The notes beneath the pieces are model-generated. The model was not told where the DNA came from. It worked only from the letters and a program-made list of their open reading frames with translations, and searched no databases. A program made the position numbers and the translations under genes. From an uncultured Lachnospiraceae bacterium (GTDB taxonomy: Bacteria > Bacillota > Clostridia > Lachnospirales > Lachnospiraceae), in contig CANOCU010000013.1 of NCBI GenBank assembly GCA_947564645.1, positions 1-64,000 on the forward strand: 64,000 bases of DNA, read 5' to 3'. How positions within the stretch are numbered: position 1 is the stretch's first letter; each line of letters opens with the position of its first letter. Below are positions 17,931 to 26,736 of the stretch, one piece after another.

Positions 17931-18896
17931 GTGAATGCGCCGATTCTGATTCTGGATGATGAAAGCTTTCTGGAATACTGCGCACAGATCGGGGCGCAGC
18001 CGCGGCTTGACGGGGCGGTGATCCTGAACACCACGAAGGATGCCAATGACCCGAATTTCCGGAAACGGAGAACCCTTCCCTATCTGACAGGAAACGGCGC
18101 GACGACGGTTTTAAACGCAGTTACCCTTCCCGTGACTGCTTACACCCAGACGCCGCCCGTTCTGCGGGAGGAGTACGGTACGCTGGATTTCCATGAGCTG
18201 GTGCATTTTATCCCGCTGTCTGTCTGGAAGGAGATGGAAAGGCAGACAGACGGCGCACGGCAGGAGGTGTATCTGCGCATCCTGGCACAGGAAGGAACGA
18301 CGCCGGCAGAGCTTGAGAAGCTGGAAGCAGAGATTTACAGGATCCTGGATGAAAGTACGGACACAGTTAACATAAAGGGAGAAAACCGGGGGACCGGGGA
18401 ACCGGAGCCGGCCGGAACGTCCGCAGTCCGCTTCGGGATCGAGAACCGTCTGCAGGAGCAGCGGGACAATGACCGGATGTTTGCCGGCATGAAGGCGGTC
18501 TTAAGCGTCTTCTGCATCCTGCTGGCGACCATCGGCATCGGCAATGTCTTCTCCAATACGCTGGGATTTGTGCGCCAGAGAAGGCGGGAGTTTGCCCGTT
18601 ATCTGTCCGTCGGCCTGACGCCGGAGGGCATGAAGAAGATCTTCTGCATAGAAGCTCTGGTCATTGCGGGGCGTCCGGTGCTCGTGGCGCTGCCCGTTAC
18701 CGCAGCCGGCGTGATCCTTTTTATCAAGGCAGGCTATCTGGAGCCGATGCTTTTCCTACGGGAAGCGCCGTTTATGCCGATCCTGTTCTTTATTCTGGCG
18801 ATTTTCGGCTTCGTAGCGCTGGCGTACTGGCTCGGCGCGAGACGGGTGTTTGGCAGCAGTCTGGCGGATGCGCTGCGGGACGACACGGTACTGTAA
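17931..18896 (+). CDS. FtsX-type ABC permease, C-terminal part after the TGA
   Basis: The second half of the permease, in the same frame as the first: an extracytoplasmic region (VNAPILILDDESFLEYCAQIG) and a second FtsX core with membrane segments (IGIGNVFSNTLGFVRQRRREFARYLSVGLTPEGMKKIF). The GTG at 17931 is one codon after the TGA and has only AAGG 7 bases upstream, so it could be reached by termination-reinitiation, but the two halves together make a normal ~775-residue permease. Three or four membrane helices are visible. The late flagellar operon follows about 45 bases later behind its own promoter. Confidence 0.78.
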   Translation: MNAPILILDDESFLEYCAQIGAQPRLDGAVILNTTKDANDPNFRKRRTLPYLTGNGATTVLNAVTLPVTAYTQTPPVLREEYGTLDFHELVHFIPLSVWKEMERQTDGARQEVYLRILAQEGTTPAELEKLEAEIYRILDESTDTVNIKGENRGTGEPEPAGTSAVRFGIENRLQEQRDNDRMFAGMKAVLSVFCILLATIGIGNVFSNTLGFVRQRRREFARYLSVGLTPEGMKKIFCIEALVIAGRPVLVALPVTAAGVILFIKAGYLEPMLFLREAPFMPILFFILAIFGFVALAYWLGARRVFGSSLADALRDDTVL

Positions 18897-18940
18897 GAGA
18901 AGTTGTAAAAAATGTTGCCCCCTGAATTCGCAATTTCCTC

Positions 18941-18967
18941 TAAAGTCTCTATGGAATCATCCGATAA
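18941..18967 (+). promoter_or_regulatory. Sigma-28 (FliA/SigD) promoter for the late flagellar operon
   Basis: TAAAGTCT (18941-18948), an 11-base spacer, then TCCGATAA (18960-18967). The flagellar sigma-28 consensus is TAAAGTTT-N11-GCCGATAA, so only two positions differ and the spacing is exact. It sits 41 bases before flgM, the anti-sigma-28 gene. Confidence 0.93.
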
Positions 18968-19008
18968 AATTAGTGAAGAGATTTATAACAGGAAGGGAGG
19001 CGTCTCCT

Positions 19009-19290
19009 ATGCGTATAGAAGCTTATACACAGGTACAACAGTTATACAACACGAAGAAACCCGCCAAGGTACCGGGTAAGACACAGGTATCTGCAACTGA
19101 TAAAATACAGATTTCCAGCATTGGTAAGGATATTCAGACTGCCAAGAATGCAGTAGCGGCAGCGCCGGATGTCAGGGAGGACGTGGTGGCGCCGATCAGG
19201 GCGGCTGTTGCGAACGGGACTTATCAGGTGAGTGCAGAGAGTTTTGCAGAGAAACTGCTGCAGAAATACGAAGAGATCGAAGGTCTGTAG
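19009..19290 (+). CDS. flgM: Anti-sigma-28 factor FlgM
   Basis: A 93-residue FlgM. The N-terminus is polar and likely disordered (AYTQVQQLYNTKKP), the middle has the DKIQISSIGKDIQTAKNAV segment, and the C-terminal helices (VREDVVAPIRAAVANGTYQVSAESFAEKLLQKY) are the part that clamps the flagellar sigma factor. The ATG at 19009 has AGGGAGG 9 bases upstream. It heads an operon whose promoter is read by the very sigma factor it inhibits, so expression is fed back. Once the hook is finished, FlgM is normally exported and late genes are released. Confidence 0.93.
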   Translation: MRIEAYTQVQQLYNTKKPAKVPGKTQVSATDKIQISSIGKDIQTAKNAVAAAPDVREDVVAPIRAAVANGTYQVSAESFAEKLLQKYEEIEGL

Positions 19291-19314
19291 GCACAGTGAA
19301 GGAGAGGATTTAAC

Positions 19315-19833
19315 GTGGCAAGTTTAATGGAAGTCTTGATTGATGTTTTAGAACAGGAAAATCAGGAGTATGAGAAGCTGTTAAGCCTGTCCATGCGGAA
19401 GACTTCCGTCATTGTGTCTGAGGATCTGGCAGAGTTGACGAAGATCACGGATGAGGAGCAAATCATCGTAAGCAGGATCAATCATCTGGACCATCAGAGA
19501 GATGAAGCTGTTAATGATATTGCAGATGTACTTAACAAGGATGTTGACAAACTCAAAATTGTAGATCTGATCAAGATGTTGGCGGCAAGACCGGAAGAGC
19601 AGGAGAAGCTTGCGGTTGTGTTCGACAAGCTGAAGGAAAGTGTCCGCGGTGTGAAGAGAGTGAATGAGCAGAACCGCGAACTGATCCGGAGTGCACTGGA
19701 GCTGGTGCAGTTTAATATGAATGTGCTTCAGTCTATGAACAAAGCTCCGGAATCCGCGAACTACAACAGGGGCGCCTACAACACGGGCGATATGATCGGA
19801 ACAAGTCATATGACTTTTGATGCGAAACAATAA
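19315..19833 (+). CDS. flgN: Flagellar export chaperone FlgN
   Basis: A 172-residue, almost wholly helical cytosolic protein of the FlgN family, which escorts the hook-filament junction proteins FlgK and FlgL to the export gate. The N-terminal helix LMEVLIDVLEQENQEYEKLL and the long central helices are typical; the last 30 residues are polar and loose. The GTG start follows GGAGAGG. It lies 24 bases after flgM and 20 before the first flgK, exactly where a chaperone for those clients is expected. Confidence 0.9.
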   Translation: MASLMEVLIDVLEQENQEYEKLLSLSMRKTSVIVSEDLAELTKITDEEQIIVSRINHLDHQRDEAVNDIADVLNKDVDKLKIVDLIKMLAARPEEQEKLAVVFDKLKESVRGVKRVNEQNRELIRSALELVQFNMNVLQSMNKAPESANYNRGAYNTGDMIGTSHMTFDAKQ

Positions 19834-19853
19834 TTGTTAAGGACGGTAGGATT

Positions 19854-21509
19854 ATGTCATTAATGGGAAGCCTTTGGACGGGCGTATCAGGATTACAGAC
19901 TTCAAATAACGCGCTGAATACGACGGCGCACAACATGTCAAATTTAGACACCACAGGGTATACCAGGCAGCAGGTGTCGCAGGGAACGAGGACTTATGTG
20001 ACGATTTCCAAGGGTACACCCAACTGGAGACAGTACGGTCTTGGTGTCAATTATTCCCTAACAAGACAGGAAAGAGATTATTTTTTGGACTTGAACTATC
20101 GTCGTGAGTCGGGACGAAGCGCTTTTTATGATGTGGCGACGAACACGATGGAAGAGGTAGAATATATTCTGGGTGAATCCAACGAGGGACATGAGTTTTC
20201 GGAGTCCCTTTCGAATTTCTGGACAGCAATACAGGAGTTGAGCAAGGATCCGACCAGTTCTGTGAATCAGAACCTGTTCGTGACCCGTGCACATGAGTTT
20301 ACAACAAGAGCGGCGGCTGTCTATACCAGTCTGTGCCAGTATCAGGATAATCTGAATAAGGCTGTTGTCAAGGAAGTAAACAATATCAATAAATATGCGC
20401 AGGAGATCGAGCAGCTTAACCGCAAGATCGTGTCGATCGAGGCCGGGGGCGTGGAACATGCCAACGATCTGCGCGACCGCAGGAACTTACTGCTTGACCA
20501 GTTAGGACAGCTTGGTAATGTGACTTACCGGGAGGATTCCACAGGATATGTGAGCGTCAGGTTTGAGGACGTGGATCTTGTGAAGGGCAGTCTGGTCAAT
20601 AAGATGGAGTTGTACACGGATCCCAAGACAGGATTCCATACGCCCTATTGGAAGATGTTGGCAGACCGCTCTTATGATGAGAAAGGCAATCTGGTCGTAA
20701 CGGAAGAAGGAGTCAAGGGCGCGTTCGTATTCGATCTGACCAGGAAGATATCTTCCGATCTGAATACCGACATCGGTTCCCTGAAAGGAATGCTGCTGGC
20801 CAGAGGAGATCATCGGGCGACTTATAAAGAGATCAAGGATTTTCCGCCGGATGCGGATCCGAACGATCCTTCGCAGGCAGAAGAAGGCTGGTACAACAGC
20901 AACATTGCAGATTCGATCGTCATGAACATACAGGCAGAATTTGATCAGCTGATCAATGCTGTAGTGACGGAGATCAATAAGATACTGGCAGATGCTGCCG
21001 AATCGGCAGGCGCTGCGGATGTTTCGGATTATTTAAGAGACGAGAACGGAAATCCCTATCAGTTATTCGAGAAGATGATCGAGGGAGAAGACTGGACGGT
21101 TTCCAATATCATGGTGAACAGCGTGCTTCGCCAGAATCCTTCGCTTTTGTCCTTCCGGTTATCGGAGCATTCCGAGGACAATGCGACAATCGAGGCGCTG
21201 AAGAAGGCTTTTGAGGAGAAGGTGTATACACTGAATCCCAATGTCGAGACGCCGGTAAGTTTTATAGATTATTACAAGAATCTGGTATCGCAGGTGGCAA
21301 ACGGCGGGTCCGTGTTCAGAGCGATACAGGAAAATCAGACGGTGATGACAGATGCGATCTATTATGCGAGAGAGCAGGTTGTAGGTGTTTCGTCTGATGA
21401 AGAGCTGAGTAATATGATCAGATACCAGAATGCATACAATGCATCCAGCCGTTATATTAACGTGATCAGCGAGATGTTGGAACATATTCTGACTACATTG
21501 GGAAGGTAA
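19854..21509 (+). CDS. flgK: Hook-associated protein FlgK (first copy)
   Basis: A 551-residue hook-filament junction protein, exported through the flagellar apparatus. The N-terminal D0 segment (LWTGVSGLQTSNNALNTTAHNMSNLDTTGYTRQQV) is the rod/hook-protein signature and the C-terminal helix (LSNMIRYQNAYNASSRYINVISEMLEHIL) closes the D0 coiled coil. The middle (about 100-480) holds the variable surface domains. A second, different flgK follows 47 bases later; the two differ in length and in most central residues, so this is not a recent tandem copy. Confidence 0.92.
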   Translation: MSLMGSLWTGVSGLQTSNNALNTTAHNMSNLDTTGYTRQQVSQGTRTYVTISKGTPNWRQYGLGVNYSLTRQERDYFLDLNYRRESGRSAFYDVATNTMEEVEYILGESNEGHEFSESLSNFWTAIQELSKDPTSSVNQNLFVTRAHEFTTRAAAVYTSLCQYQDNLNKAVVKEVNNINKYAQEIEQLNRKIVSIEAGGVEHANDLRDRRNLLLDQLGQLGNVTYREDSTGYVSVRFEDVDLVKGSLVNKMELYTDPKTGFHTPYWKMLADRSYDEKGNLVVTEEGVKGAFVFDLTRKISSDLNTDIGSLKGMLLARGDHRATYKEIKDFPPDADPNDPSQAEEGWYNSNIADSIVMNIQAEFDQLINAVVTEINKILADAAESAGAADVSDYLRDENGNPYQLFEKMIEGEDWTVSNIMVNSVLRQNPSLLSFRLSEHSEDNATIEALKKAFEEKVYTLNPNVETPVSFIDYYKNLVSQVANGGSVFRAIQENQTVMTDAIYYAREQVVGVSSDEELSNMIRYQNAYNASSRYINVISEMLEHILTTLGR

Positions 21510-21556
21510 GATAACGGTCAGGAGCTTGTGACTGTTACGGGATAAGAGGTGAACTT

Positions 21557-23407
21557 ATGGCATCTACATTTTTTGGATTGGAAATTGCCGCATCCGGACT
21601 GCGGGCAGCGAACGCAGCGCTCAATACAACGGCGAACAATATCAGTAATACGAATACATTAGGATACAGCCGTCAGGAAGTTAAGCAGGAAGCTATGAAT
21701 CCGCTGCGTGTATTTGCAACCTATGGATGTGCGGGAGCCGGTGTCAATACATTGGCGATTGAACGTATCCGCGATCAGTTCTACGATCAGAAATTCCGGG
21801 AGAATGAGACGAAGCTGGGGCAGTTTGACGCGAAGGCTTATTACTGCAAGATGATCGAAGAATATCTGACGGATGACGGCAAGACCGGGTTCAAATCGAT
21901 CTTCGATCAGTTCGGATTAGGGCTGCAGGAGATCACCAAGAATGCCAGCAGTGATGCTACCAAGAGAAGCTTTATCTCGGCAGCCAAAAGCATGGTGGAT
22001 TATTTCAATAATATGTATGGCGATCTGCAGAACCTGCAGGCGGATGTCAACGATGAGATTAAGATCCGTATCGACCATATTAATTCCATTGCACAGGACC
22101 TGGCGATGGTCAACAAGCAGATCAATATGATCGAGATCAGTGGAACGGTGGCTAATGAGCTGCGGGATAAGAGAGACGTTTTGCTGGACGAATTATCTGC
22201 CATCGTGGATGTGGATGTGACAGAGGATCCGATCTATGATCAGACCGGTAATGAGACGGGCGCTTACAGATGCATCGTGCGGATTGCCGGCGGACAGCTT
22301 CTGGTAGACCAGAACGAATATAATCAATTGGAGTGCATTGCAAGGCCTGCGGAAGAGAAGGTTAATCAGACTGATATAGACGGTCTGTATGATATCCGTT
22401 GGACGCACGGCCCGGACTTCGGGTTGAATAATGCTTCCATGGGCGGAGCTCTTAAGGGCCTGATCGAGATGCGCGACGGCAATAACGGGGAATATTTCAG
22501 AGGAACGACCAAGGAGATCATTTACAATGGCAGTACTAGCAGAGTTACAATAGAGACGACGGATGCATATTTAAGTAGCATGTCGAAATGTAATCTGTCT
22601 GATACCGGCGGGGTTATCAATATCGGGGACCAGTTATATTATTATACGGACTGGACTTACGAGGGAGACGGCGTATATACCTTTACAATAGATAATGTTG
22701 CAAGTGACCAGCCGATCTCTGCCGCTAAGAATAACAGGACGGCTACGGTAGGAACCGATGTGAATTATCAGGGCGTTCCATATTACATGCAGCAGATGAA
22801 TGAATGGATCCGTGAGTTTACCAAGAAGGTGAATGATATCTTTACGGAAGGACTTACAGCAGCCGGTGAGGATGCAGGGATCTTGTTTACAGCCAGGTAT
22901 CCGAAGAAGGAAGGGCAGTACACGGAAGCGGAGTTGAATGATTCTGCGAAAAACGGTAAGGGATATTATTACATGACGGCAGGAAATCTGGAGATTCTGG
23001 ATGCGCTGATGAAAGATGCCTCTCTTCTGGGAACGCGGGGTAAGACCATCAACGATAAGGGAGAAGAGCAGATTGACGGTGTAGAGCAGTGTGAGCAGGT
23101 CAAGAAAGTGATCTCCATGCTGAGCGATAAGAATCAGTTCAGTTTCCGGGGCAGAGATGCGGGCGGTTTCCTGGAGTGCGTATTGTCGGATGCGGCATTG
23201 AATGCAAGCAATGCCAATACCTTCTATGCGACATATCTGAGTCTGGAGACTAATATTGACAACCAGAGAACTTCTATTTCCGGTGTCGATGAGGATGAAG
23301 AGGCGGTAAGTCTGGTGAAATACCAGAATTCCTATACGCTGGCATCCAAGATGATCTCCGTGTTGACAGAGATATATGACAGACTGATCCTGCAGACGGG
23401 CGTCTAA
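21557..23407 (+). CDS. flgK: Hook-associated protein FlgK (second copy)
   Basis: A 616-residue FlgK paralogue. N-terminal D0 motif: LEIAASGLRAANAALNTTANNISNTNTLGYSRQEV; C-terminal helix: AVSLVKYQNSYTLASKMISVLTEIYDRLIL. The variable centre is longer than in the first copy and includes an insertion around residues 315-400. The ribosome binding site is GAGGTG. A tandem pair of flgK genes before flgL recurs in flagellated Lachnospiraceae, where the two may form successive junction rings or alternate; this is inference. Confidence 0.9.
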   Translation: MASTFFGLEIAASGLRAANAALNTTANNISNTNTLGYSRQEVKQEAMNPLRVFATYGCAGAGVNTLAIERIRDQFYDQKFRENETKLGQFDAKAYYCKMIEEYLTDDGKTGFKSIFDQFGLGLQEITKNASSDATKRSFISAAKSMVDYFNNMYGDLQNLQADVNDEIKIRIDHINSIAQDLAMVNKQINMIEISGTVANELRDKRDVLLDELSAIVDVDVTEDPIYDQTGNETGAYRCIVRIAGGQLLVDQNEYNQLECIARPAEEKVNQTDIDGLYDIRWTHGPDFGLNNASMGGALKGLIEMRDGNNGEYFRGTTKEIIYNGSTSRVTIETTDAYLSSMSKCNLSDTGGVINIGDQLYYYTDWTYEGDGVYTFTIDNVASDQPISAAKNNRTATVGTDVNYQGVPYYMQQMNEWIREFTKKVNDIFTEGLTAAGEDAGILFTARYPKKEGQYTEAELNDSAKNGKGYYYMTAGNLEILDALMKDASLLGTRGKTINDKGEEQIDGVEQCEQVKKVISMLSDKNQFSFRGRDAGGFLECVLSDAALNASNANTFYATYLSLETNIDNQRTSISGVDEDEEAVSLVKYQNSYTLASKMISVLTEIYDRLILQTGV

Positions 23408-23456
23408 GCGATGAGATTATAGTAAACGACATAATTGGGAAAGAGGATGATGAGCC

Positions 23457-25061
23457 ATGAGAATGACGAATAAGATCATGCGGAACAATTCGCTGTATAA
23501 TATCAATCAGAATAAGATCCTGGAAGATAAGCTGACTAACCAGATGACAAACCAGAGTAAGATCGTGCGGCCTTCCGATGATCCGGTGGTGGCGATCAGG
23601 GCGCTTCGTTTGAGGAGTAATGTGACCAGTGTAACTCAGTATCATGACAAGAATGCAGCCGATGCGGATCAATGGCTGACGGTGACGGCTGATGCGCTTA
23701 ATACCATAGATGAGGTGCTGAAGGATCTGTACAGTAAGGCGACCGGAGCGGCTAATAAGTATCTGACTTCCGAGGATCTGAGCATTATCCTGGAGCAGAT
23801 GAAGTCTCTGACCAAGGAATTTTATGCCAGCGGCAATGTCGATTATGCGGGAAGATATGTATTTTCCGGGTTCAGGACAGATACGGCGATCACTTTCTCT
23901 GCGGAAGACAGCAGGCGGATGGATGAGCATCCGGTGTCTTATAAGATTACGGAGAGTGTAGGCTATGAGAATATCAGTACGATCAATTATACGGATTTAA
24001 GTGTACTGGCAGACGGTAAAAATTCTCTGGGAGCCGTCAATGGCGGCTTGGGACCGAATGCTGATGAGAGCTATGCGCAGTATATTACCAATAATACCCT
24101 GTATCGTTTCCGATTGTCTTATGATAATGTAGATGCTACGAAGGCAGGAGGAGATCTCCCTCTTGCGTTGACAGATCAGGATGGCAAACCTATTCAGTTA
24201 GTGGATCCGACGGTGGTTCCGCCTACGAATCCGCCCACGCTGTTACCGGCGAACCAGACTTTTACCGAATATGCCGATGCGGAAGAAGCATACAGGGATA
24301 TCGCGAGTGGAAAGTGCACGGGAATCGCATTTATTCCTGCTACAGGAGAACTGGTATTCAGCGAGCAGGTGTACAAGGACAATTTCAAGGAAGGCGACAA
24401 CTTCCGGATCACTTATGAGAAGTCTGAGTGGGAAGAAGGAGATATCAATCCGGTGCATTACTTCCCCTGCGTGGAGACCAAAGACGACGGTACGGTTACC
24501 AATTACAATACGATCAAAGAAGATCAGGATATTTATTATGATGTTGGATTTAATCAGAAGATTCAGGTCAATACCGTGACGGATGAAGTCTTTACGCACA
24601 ATGTTCAGAGGGATATGGATGATTTCTATCAGCAGAGTTTGAAACAGCTGAAGGAGATCGAAACCAAGATCAGCGATATTGAGAAGAAGATGGAGAGCGA
24701 ACCGGAAGACAGTCCTGTATACGCGGATCTGGCTGCACAGTTGGAAGGTGCGAAGAAGGCGGATACTTATATTCGTGAGAATATTCAGAAGAAGTTTGAG
24801 AATCAGATCACGAAGTATCAGAAGTACCGTGATGACAATGATCTGGCGATCACCAACAATGCCACCAGAGGAAGCCGGCTGGATCTGATTACGGAAAGGC
24901 TTTGCAATCAGAAGGCAACCTTTAAGGAACTGCAGACAGATAATGAAGGTATCGATATTACGCAGGTAGCGGTGGAATTATCCAGTGCCGAATTAACTTA
25001 TCAGGCTGCCCTGATGGCAACAGGTAAGATCATGCAGACCAATCTGATGCATTATATTTAA
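23457..25061 (+). CDS. flgL: Hook-associated protein FlgL
   Basis: A 534-residue flagellin-related junction protein that joins FlgK to the filament. The N-terminus (MRMTNKIMRNNSLYNINQNK ...) and the flagellin-type D0/D1 helices (IVRPSDDPVVAIRALRLRSN) match FlgL, as does the C-terminal helix (VELSSAELTYQAALMATGKIMQTNLM). It is much longer than enterobacterial FlgL (~317 residues) because of an insertion at about 150-400, including a proline-rich stretch (VDPTVVPPTNPPTLLP), that should form extra surface domains, and a predicted coiled coil around 380-460. It is exported without a cleaved signal. Confidence 0.92.
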   Translation: MRMTNKIMRNNSLYNINQNKILEDKLTNQMTNQSKIVRPSDDPVVAIRALRLRSNVTSVTQYHDKNAADADQWLTVTADALNTIDEVLKDLYSKATGAANKYLTSEDLSIILEQMKSLTKEFYASGNVDYAGRYVFSGFRTDTAITFSAEDSRRMDEHPVSYKITESVGYENISTINYTDLSVLADGKNSLGAVNGGLGPNADESYAQYITNNTLYRFRLSYDNVDATKAGGDLPLALTDQDGKPIQLVDPTVVPPTNPPTLLPANQTFTEYADAEEAYRDIASGKCTGIAFIPATGELVFSEQVYKDNFKEGDNFRITYEKSEWEEGDINPVHYFPCVETKDDGTVTNYNTIKEDQDIYYDVGFNQKIQVNTVTDEVFTHNVQRDMDDFYQQSLKQLKEIETKISDIEKKMESEPEDSPVYADLAAQLEGAKKADTYIRENIQKKFENQITKYQKYRDDNDLAITNNATRGSRLDLITERLCNQKATFKELQTDNEGIDITQVAVELSSAELTYQAALMATGKIMQTNLMHYI

Positions 25062-25141
25062 GATGGATCCGGATTATTCCTGGTTCGGTTTGGGGAAGAA
25101 AGCGGGATAGCTGCCGGTTTGAGAGAGGACGGTTATAGAAT

Positions 25142-25597
25142 ATGCAGATTATGACAAAAGTATTTGGAGAGATTACTGTAGACGATGATAAGATGATACA
25201 TTTTCCGAAGGGCATTATCGGATTTCCGGATTTAAAGGATTTTGCGCTGATTCACGATGAGGATAAGGGAGCAGATTCCATTCACTGGCTGCAGTCTGTT
25301 CAGGAACCCGCTTTTGCCATGCCGGTGATGGATCCGCTTGTAGTGTGTCCGGACTATAATCCGGAAGCGGATGATGAACTGCTTAACAATCTGGGAGAAC
25401 TCAAAGCGGACGATATGCTTGTGCTTGTGACCGTGACGATCCCCAAGGATCTGACGAAGATGTCTGTGAACCTGAAGGGGCCGATCGTGATCAATGCGGC
25501 GGAGCGGAAGGCGATTCAGGTTATTGCGGAAGGCGATACTTATCAGGTAAAATATCCTGTCTACGATATTTTAAATAAGAAGAAAGCAGGTGAATAG
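25142..25597 (+). CDS. fliW: Flagellar assembly factor FliW
   Basis: A 151-residue cytosolic beta-barrel protein. Family marks are FGEITVDDDKMIHFPKGIIGF near the N-terminus and the C-terminal KGPIVINAAERKAIQVI. FliW binds CsrA and flagellin alternately: when flagellin builds up, CsrA is freed and represses hag translation. Its stop codon is directly abutted by the csrA ATG (25598), so the partners are translated together, as in Bacillus subtilis. Confidence 0.95.
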   Translation: MQIMTKVFGEITVDDDKMIHFPKGIIGFPDLKDFALIHDEDKGADSIHWLQSVQEPAFAMPVMDPLVVCPDYNPEADDELLNNLGELKADDMLVLVTVTIPKDLTKMSVNLKGPIVINAAERKAIQVIAEGDTYQVKYPVYDILNKKKAGE

Positions 25598-25816
25598 ATG
25601 TTAGCTTTATCCAGAAAGAAGAATGAGGCATTGGTGATCAATAATAATGTGGAGATCACAGTGCTTGAGATCAAAGGGGAACAGGTAAAGCTGGGCATCA
25701 GCGCACCTCGTGAAGTGCCTGTGTATCGTAAGGAAGTCTATGAACAGATACAGGATGCAAATCAGGAATCTGTCAATGTGGACGGTATCGAGGCATTGAG
25801 AAATCTTTTGGGTTAA
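25598..25816 (+). CDS. csrA: Translational regulator CsrA
   Basis: A 72-residue RNA-binding dimer: MLALSRKKNEALVIN start, EITVLEIKGEQVKLGISAP core and REVPVYRKEVYEQI, with the conserved basic residues for GGA-loop binding (R44-type position in PVYRKEVY). In flagellated Firmicutes it binds the flagellin mRNA leader and blocks translation until FliW sequesters it. No flagellin gene is in this window, so its target lies elsewhere. A strong terminator follows at 25864-25903, ending the flagellar operon. Confidence 0.96.
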   Translation: MLALSRKKNEALVINNNVEITVLEIKGEQVKLGISAPREVPVYRKEVYEQIQDANQESVNVDGIEALRNLLG

Positions 25817-25863
25817 TATGTCATTTTACGGCATGACTATTTAAGATAAGAACAGAAAAAAGG

Positions 25864-25903
25864 CCGGTGTCCGGGGGCAAAATGCTTCCGGCGCCGGTTT
25901 TTT
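25864..25903 (+). terminator. Strong terminator of the flagellar operon
   Basis: A GC-rich stem (CCGGTGTCCGG with CCGGCGCCGG and flanking GC pairs) around an AAAAT loop is followed by six T bases and preceded by an A run, 48 bases after csrA. Confidence 0.88.
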
Positions 25904-25941
25904 GAATTGTTAAATCCGCTTGACAAAATGGAAAACATGTC

Positions 25942-25966
25942 ATAAACTAGTTTATAATATAAACTA
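25942..25966 (+). promoter_or_regulatory. Nested palindromic operator before the membrane protein/regulator pair
   Basis: ATAAACTAGTTTAT (25942-25955) is a perfect 14-bp palindrome. It overlaps a second perfect one, TAGTTTATAATATAAACTA (25948-25966, 9+1+9). A TTGACA -35 lies at 25920-25925 and TATAAT at 25953-25958, but the direct spacing is too long; TAAACT at 25943-25948 gives 17. Binding by the downstream winged-helix protein or another dimer would block this promoter. Confidence 0.65.
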
Positions 25967-25981
25967 TAAGGAGATAAGCAT

Positions 25982-26716
25982 ATGAACAAAAAAATTATAA
26001 ATAAGGAAGTGGATGAGGCGTTACAGGATATACATATCATAAAGGAAACTTTACGTGACGCGAAGGTACGTTACAGAGGGATCTATCTCATGTGTTTTCT
26101 CATGGCTGCTTTCAACGGTGTTAAGTATCTATGGACACTGCTACAGCTGCGGTTTATGCCGGGAATGCTGGCGGCCAGTTTTATGATACATTATATCTGG
26201 CCGCTTCTGCTGGTGGTAAGTTTTCTCTGTCTTTATCGAAACGAGAAGGGATATTCTAACAAATATTATTTGAGTATGATTGGTATCTGGGGGTTTATGG
26301 CGGGCGTGATCCCAGCGATGACAGCGCTTGTCGATGTGATCAGCCTTTTTATTATGAATGGTCAGACTCGTAGTGCTGCACAGATAGGGGGCAGTGATTT
26401 TATGGAGAGTATTTCAAATATGCTTCTTTTTTCCATTCTATTGGTGATATGCGCATATATTCTGGAAAACAGGTTTTTTATGGTCCTGGCCATATTGAAT
26501 CTGTTATGTTATATGATATTGGAGACTTGTTTTACTACTGCGGGCATTCCGTTTCCGATGGATGGACAAAAGCAGGTGAGACTTGCATATAGCTCGGTAT
26601 ATTCCATAGCGATCACCTGTCCTGGGTATCTGGCGCTGGGAATTTATTTGCGAGGGAGGCAGGCGAAATCGGAGGAACATAGCCTGACAGACAGGAAAGA
26701 ACAAAATAGAAGATAA
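25982..26716 (+). CDS. Multispanning membrane protein of unknown function
   Basis: A 244-residue protein with a charged N-terminal cytosolic segment of about 35 residues and five or six membrane helices (for example YLMCFLMAAFNGVKYLWTLL, IHYIWPLLLVVSFLCLY, LLFSILLVICAYIL, FFMVLAILNLLCYMIL). It shows no transporter motif I recognise. AAGGAG is 7-8 bases upstream of the ATG. It is followed after 20 bases by a small winged-helix regulator. Such membrane protein + HTH pairs are common in Firmicutes, and the regulator often controls its own operon. Confidence 0.75.
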   Translation: MNKKIINKEVDEALQDIHIIKETLRDAKVRYRGIYLMCFLMAAFNGVKYLWTLLQLRFMPGMLAASFMIHYIWPLLLVVSFLCLYRNEKGYSNKYYLSMIGIWGFMAGVIPAMTALVDVISLFIMNGQTRSAAQIGGSDFMESISNMLLFSILLVICAYILENRFFMVLAILNLLCYMILETCFTTAGIPFPMDGQKQVRLAYSSVYSIAITCPGYLALGIYLRGRQAKSEEHSLTDRKEQNRR

Positions 26717-26736
26717 GAAAGGTATGACGGTGACTC

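Noticed and set aside
17919..17935. TGA in the permease as a selenocysteine codon
   Set aside because: No SECIS-like hairpin follows, FtsX permeases are not selenoproteins, and a GTG lies one codon later; mutation or error is more likely.
25864..25966. Possible CRISPR-like repeats around the csrA terminator and palindromes
   Set aside because: Only inverted repeats and one terminator are present; there are no regularly spaced direct repeats.
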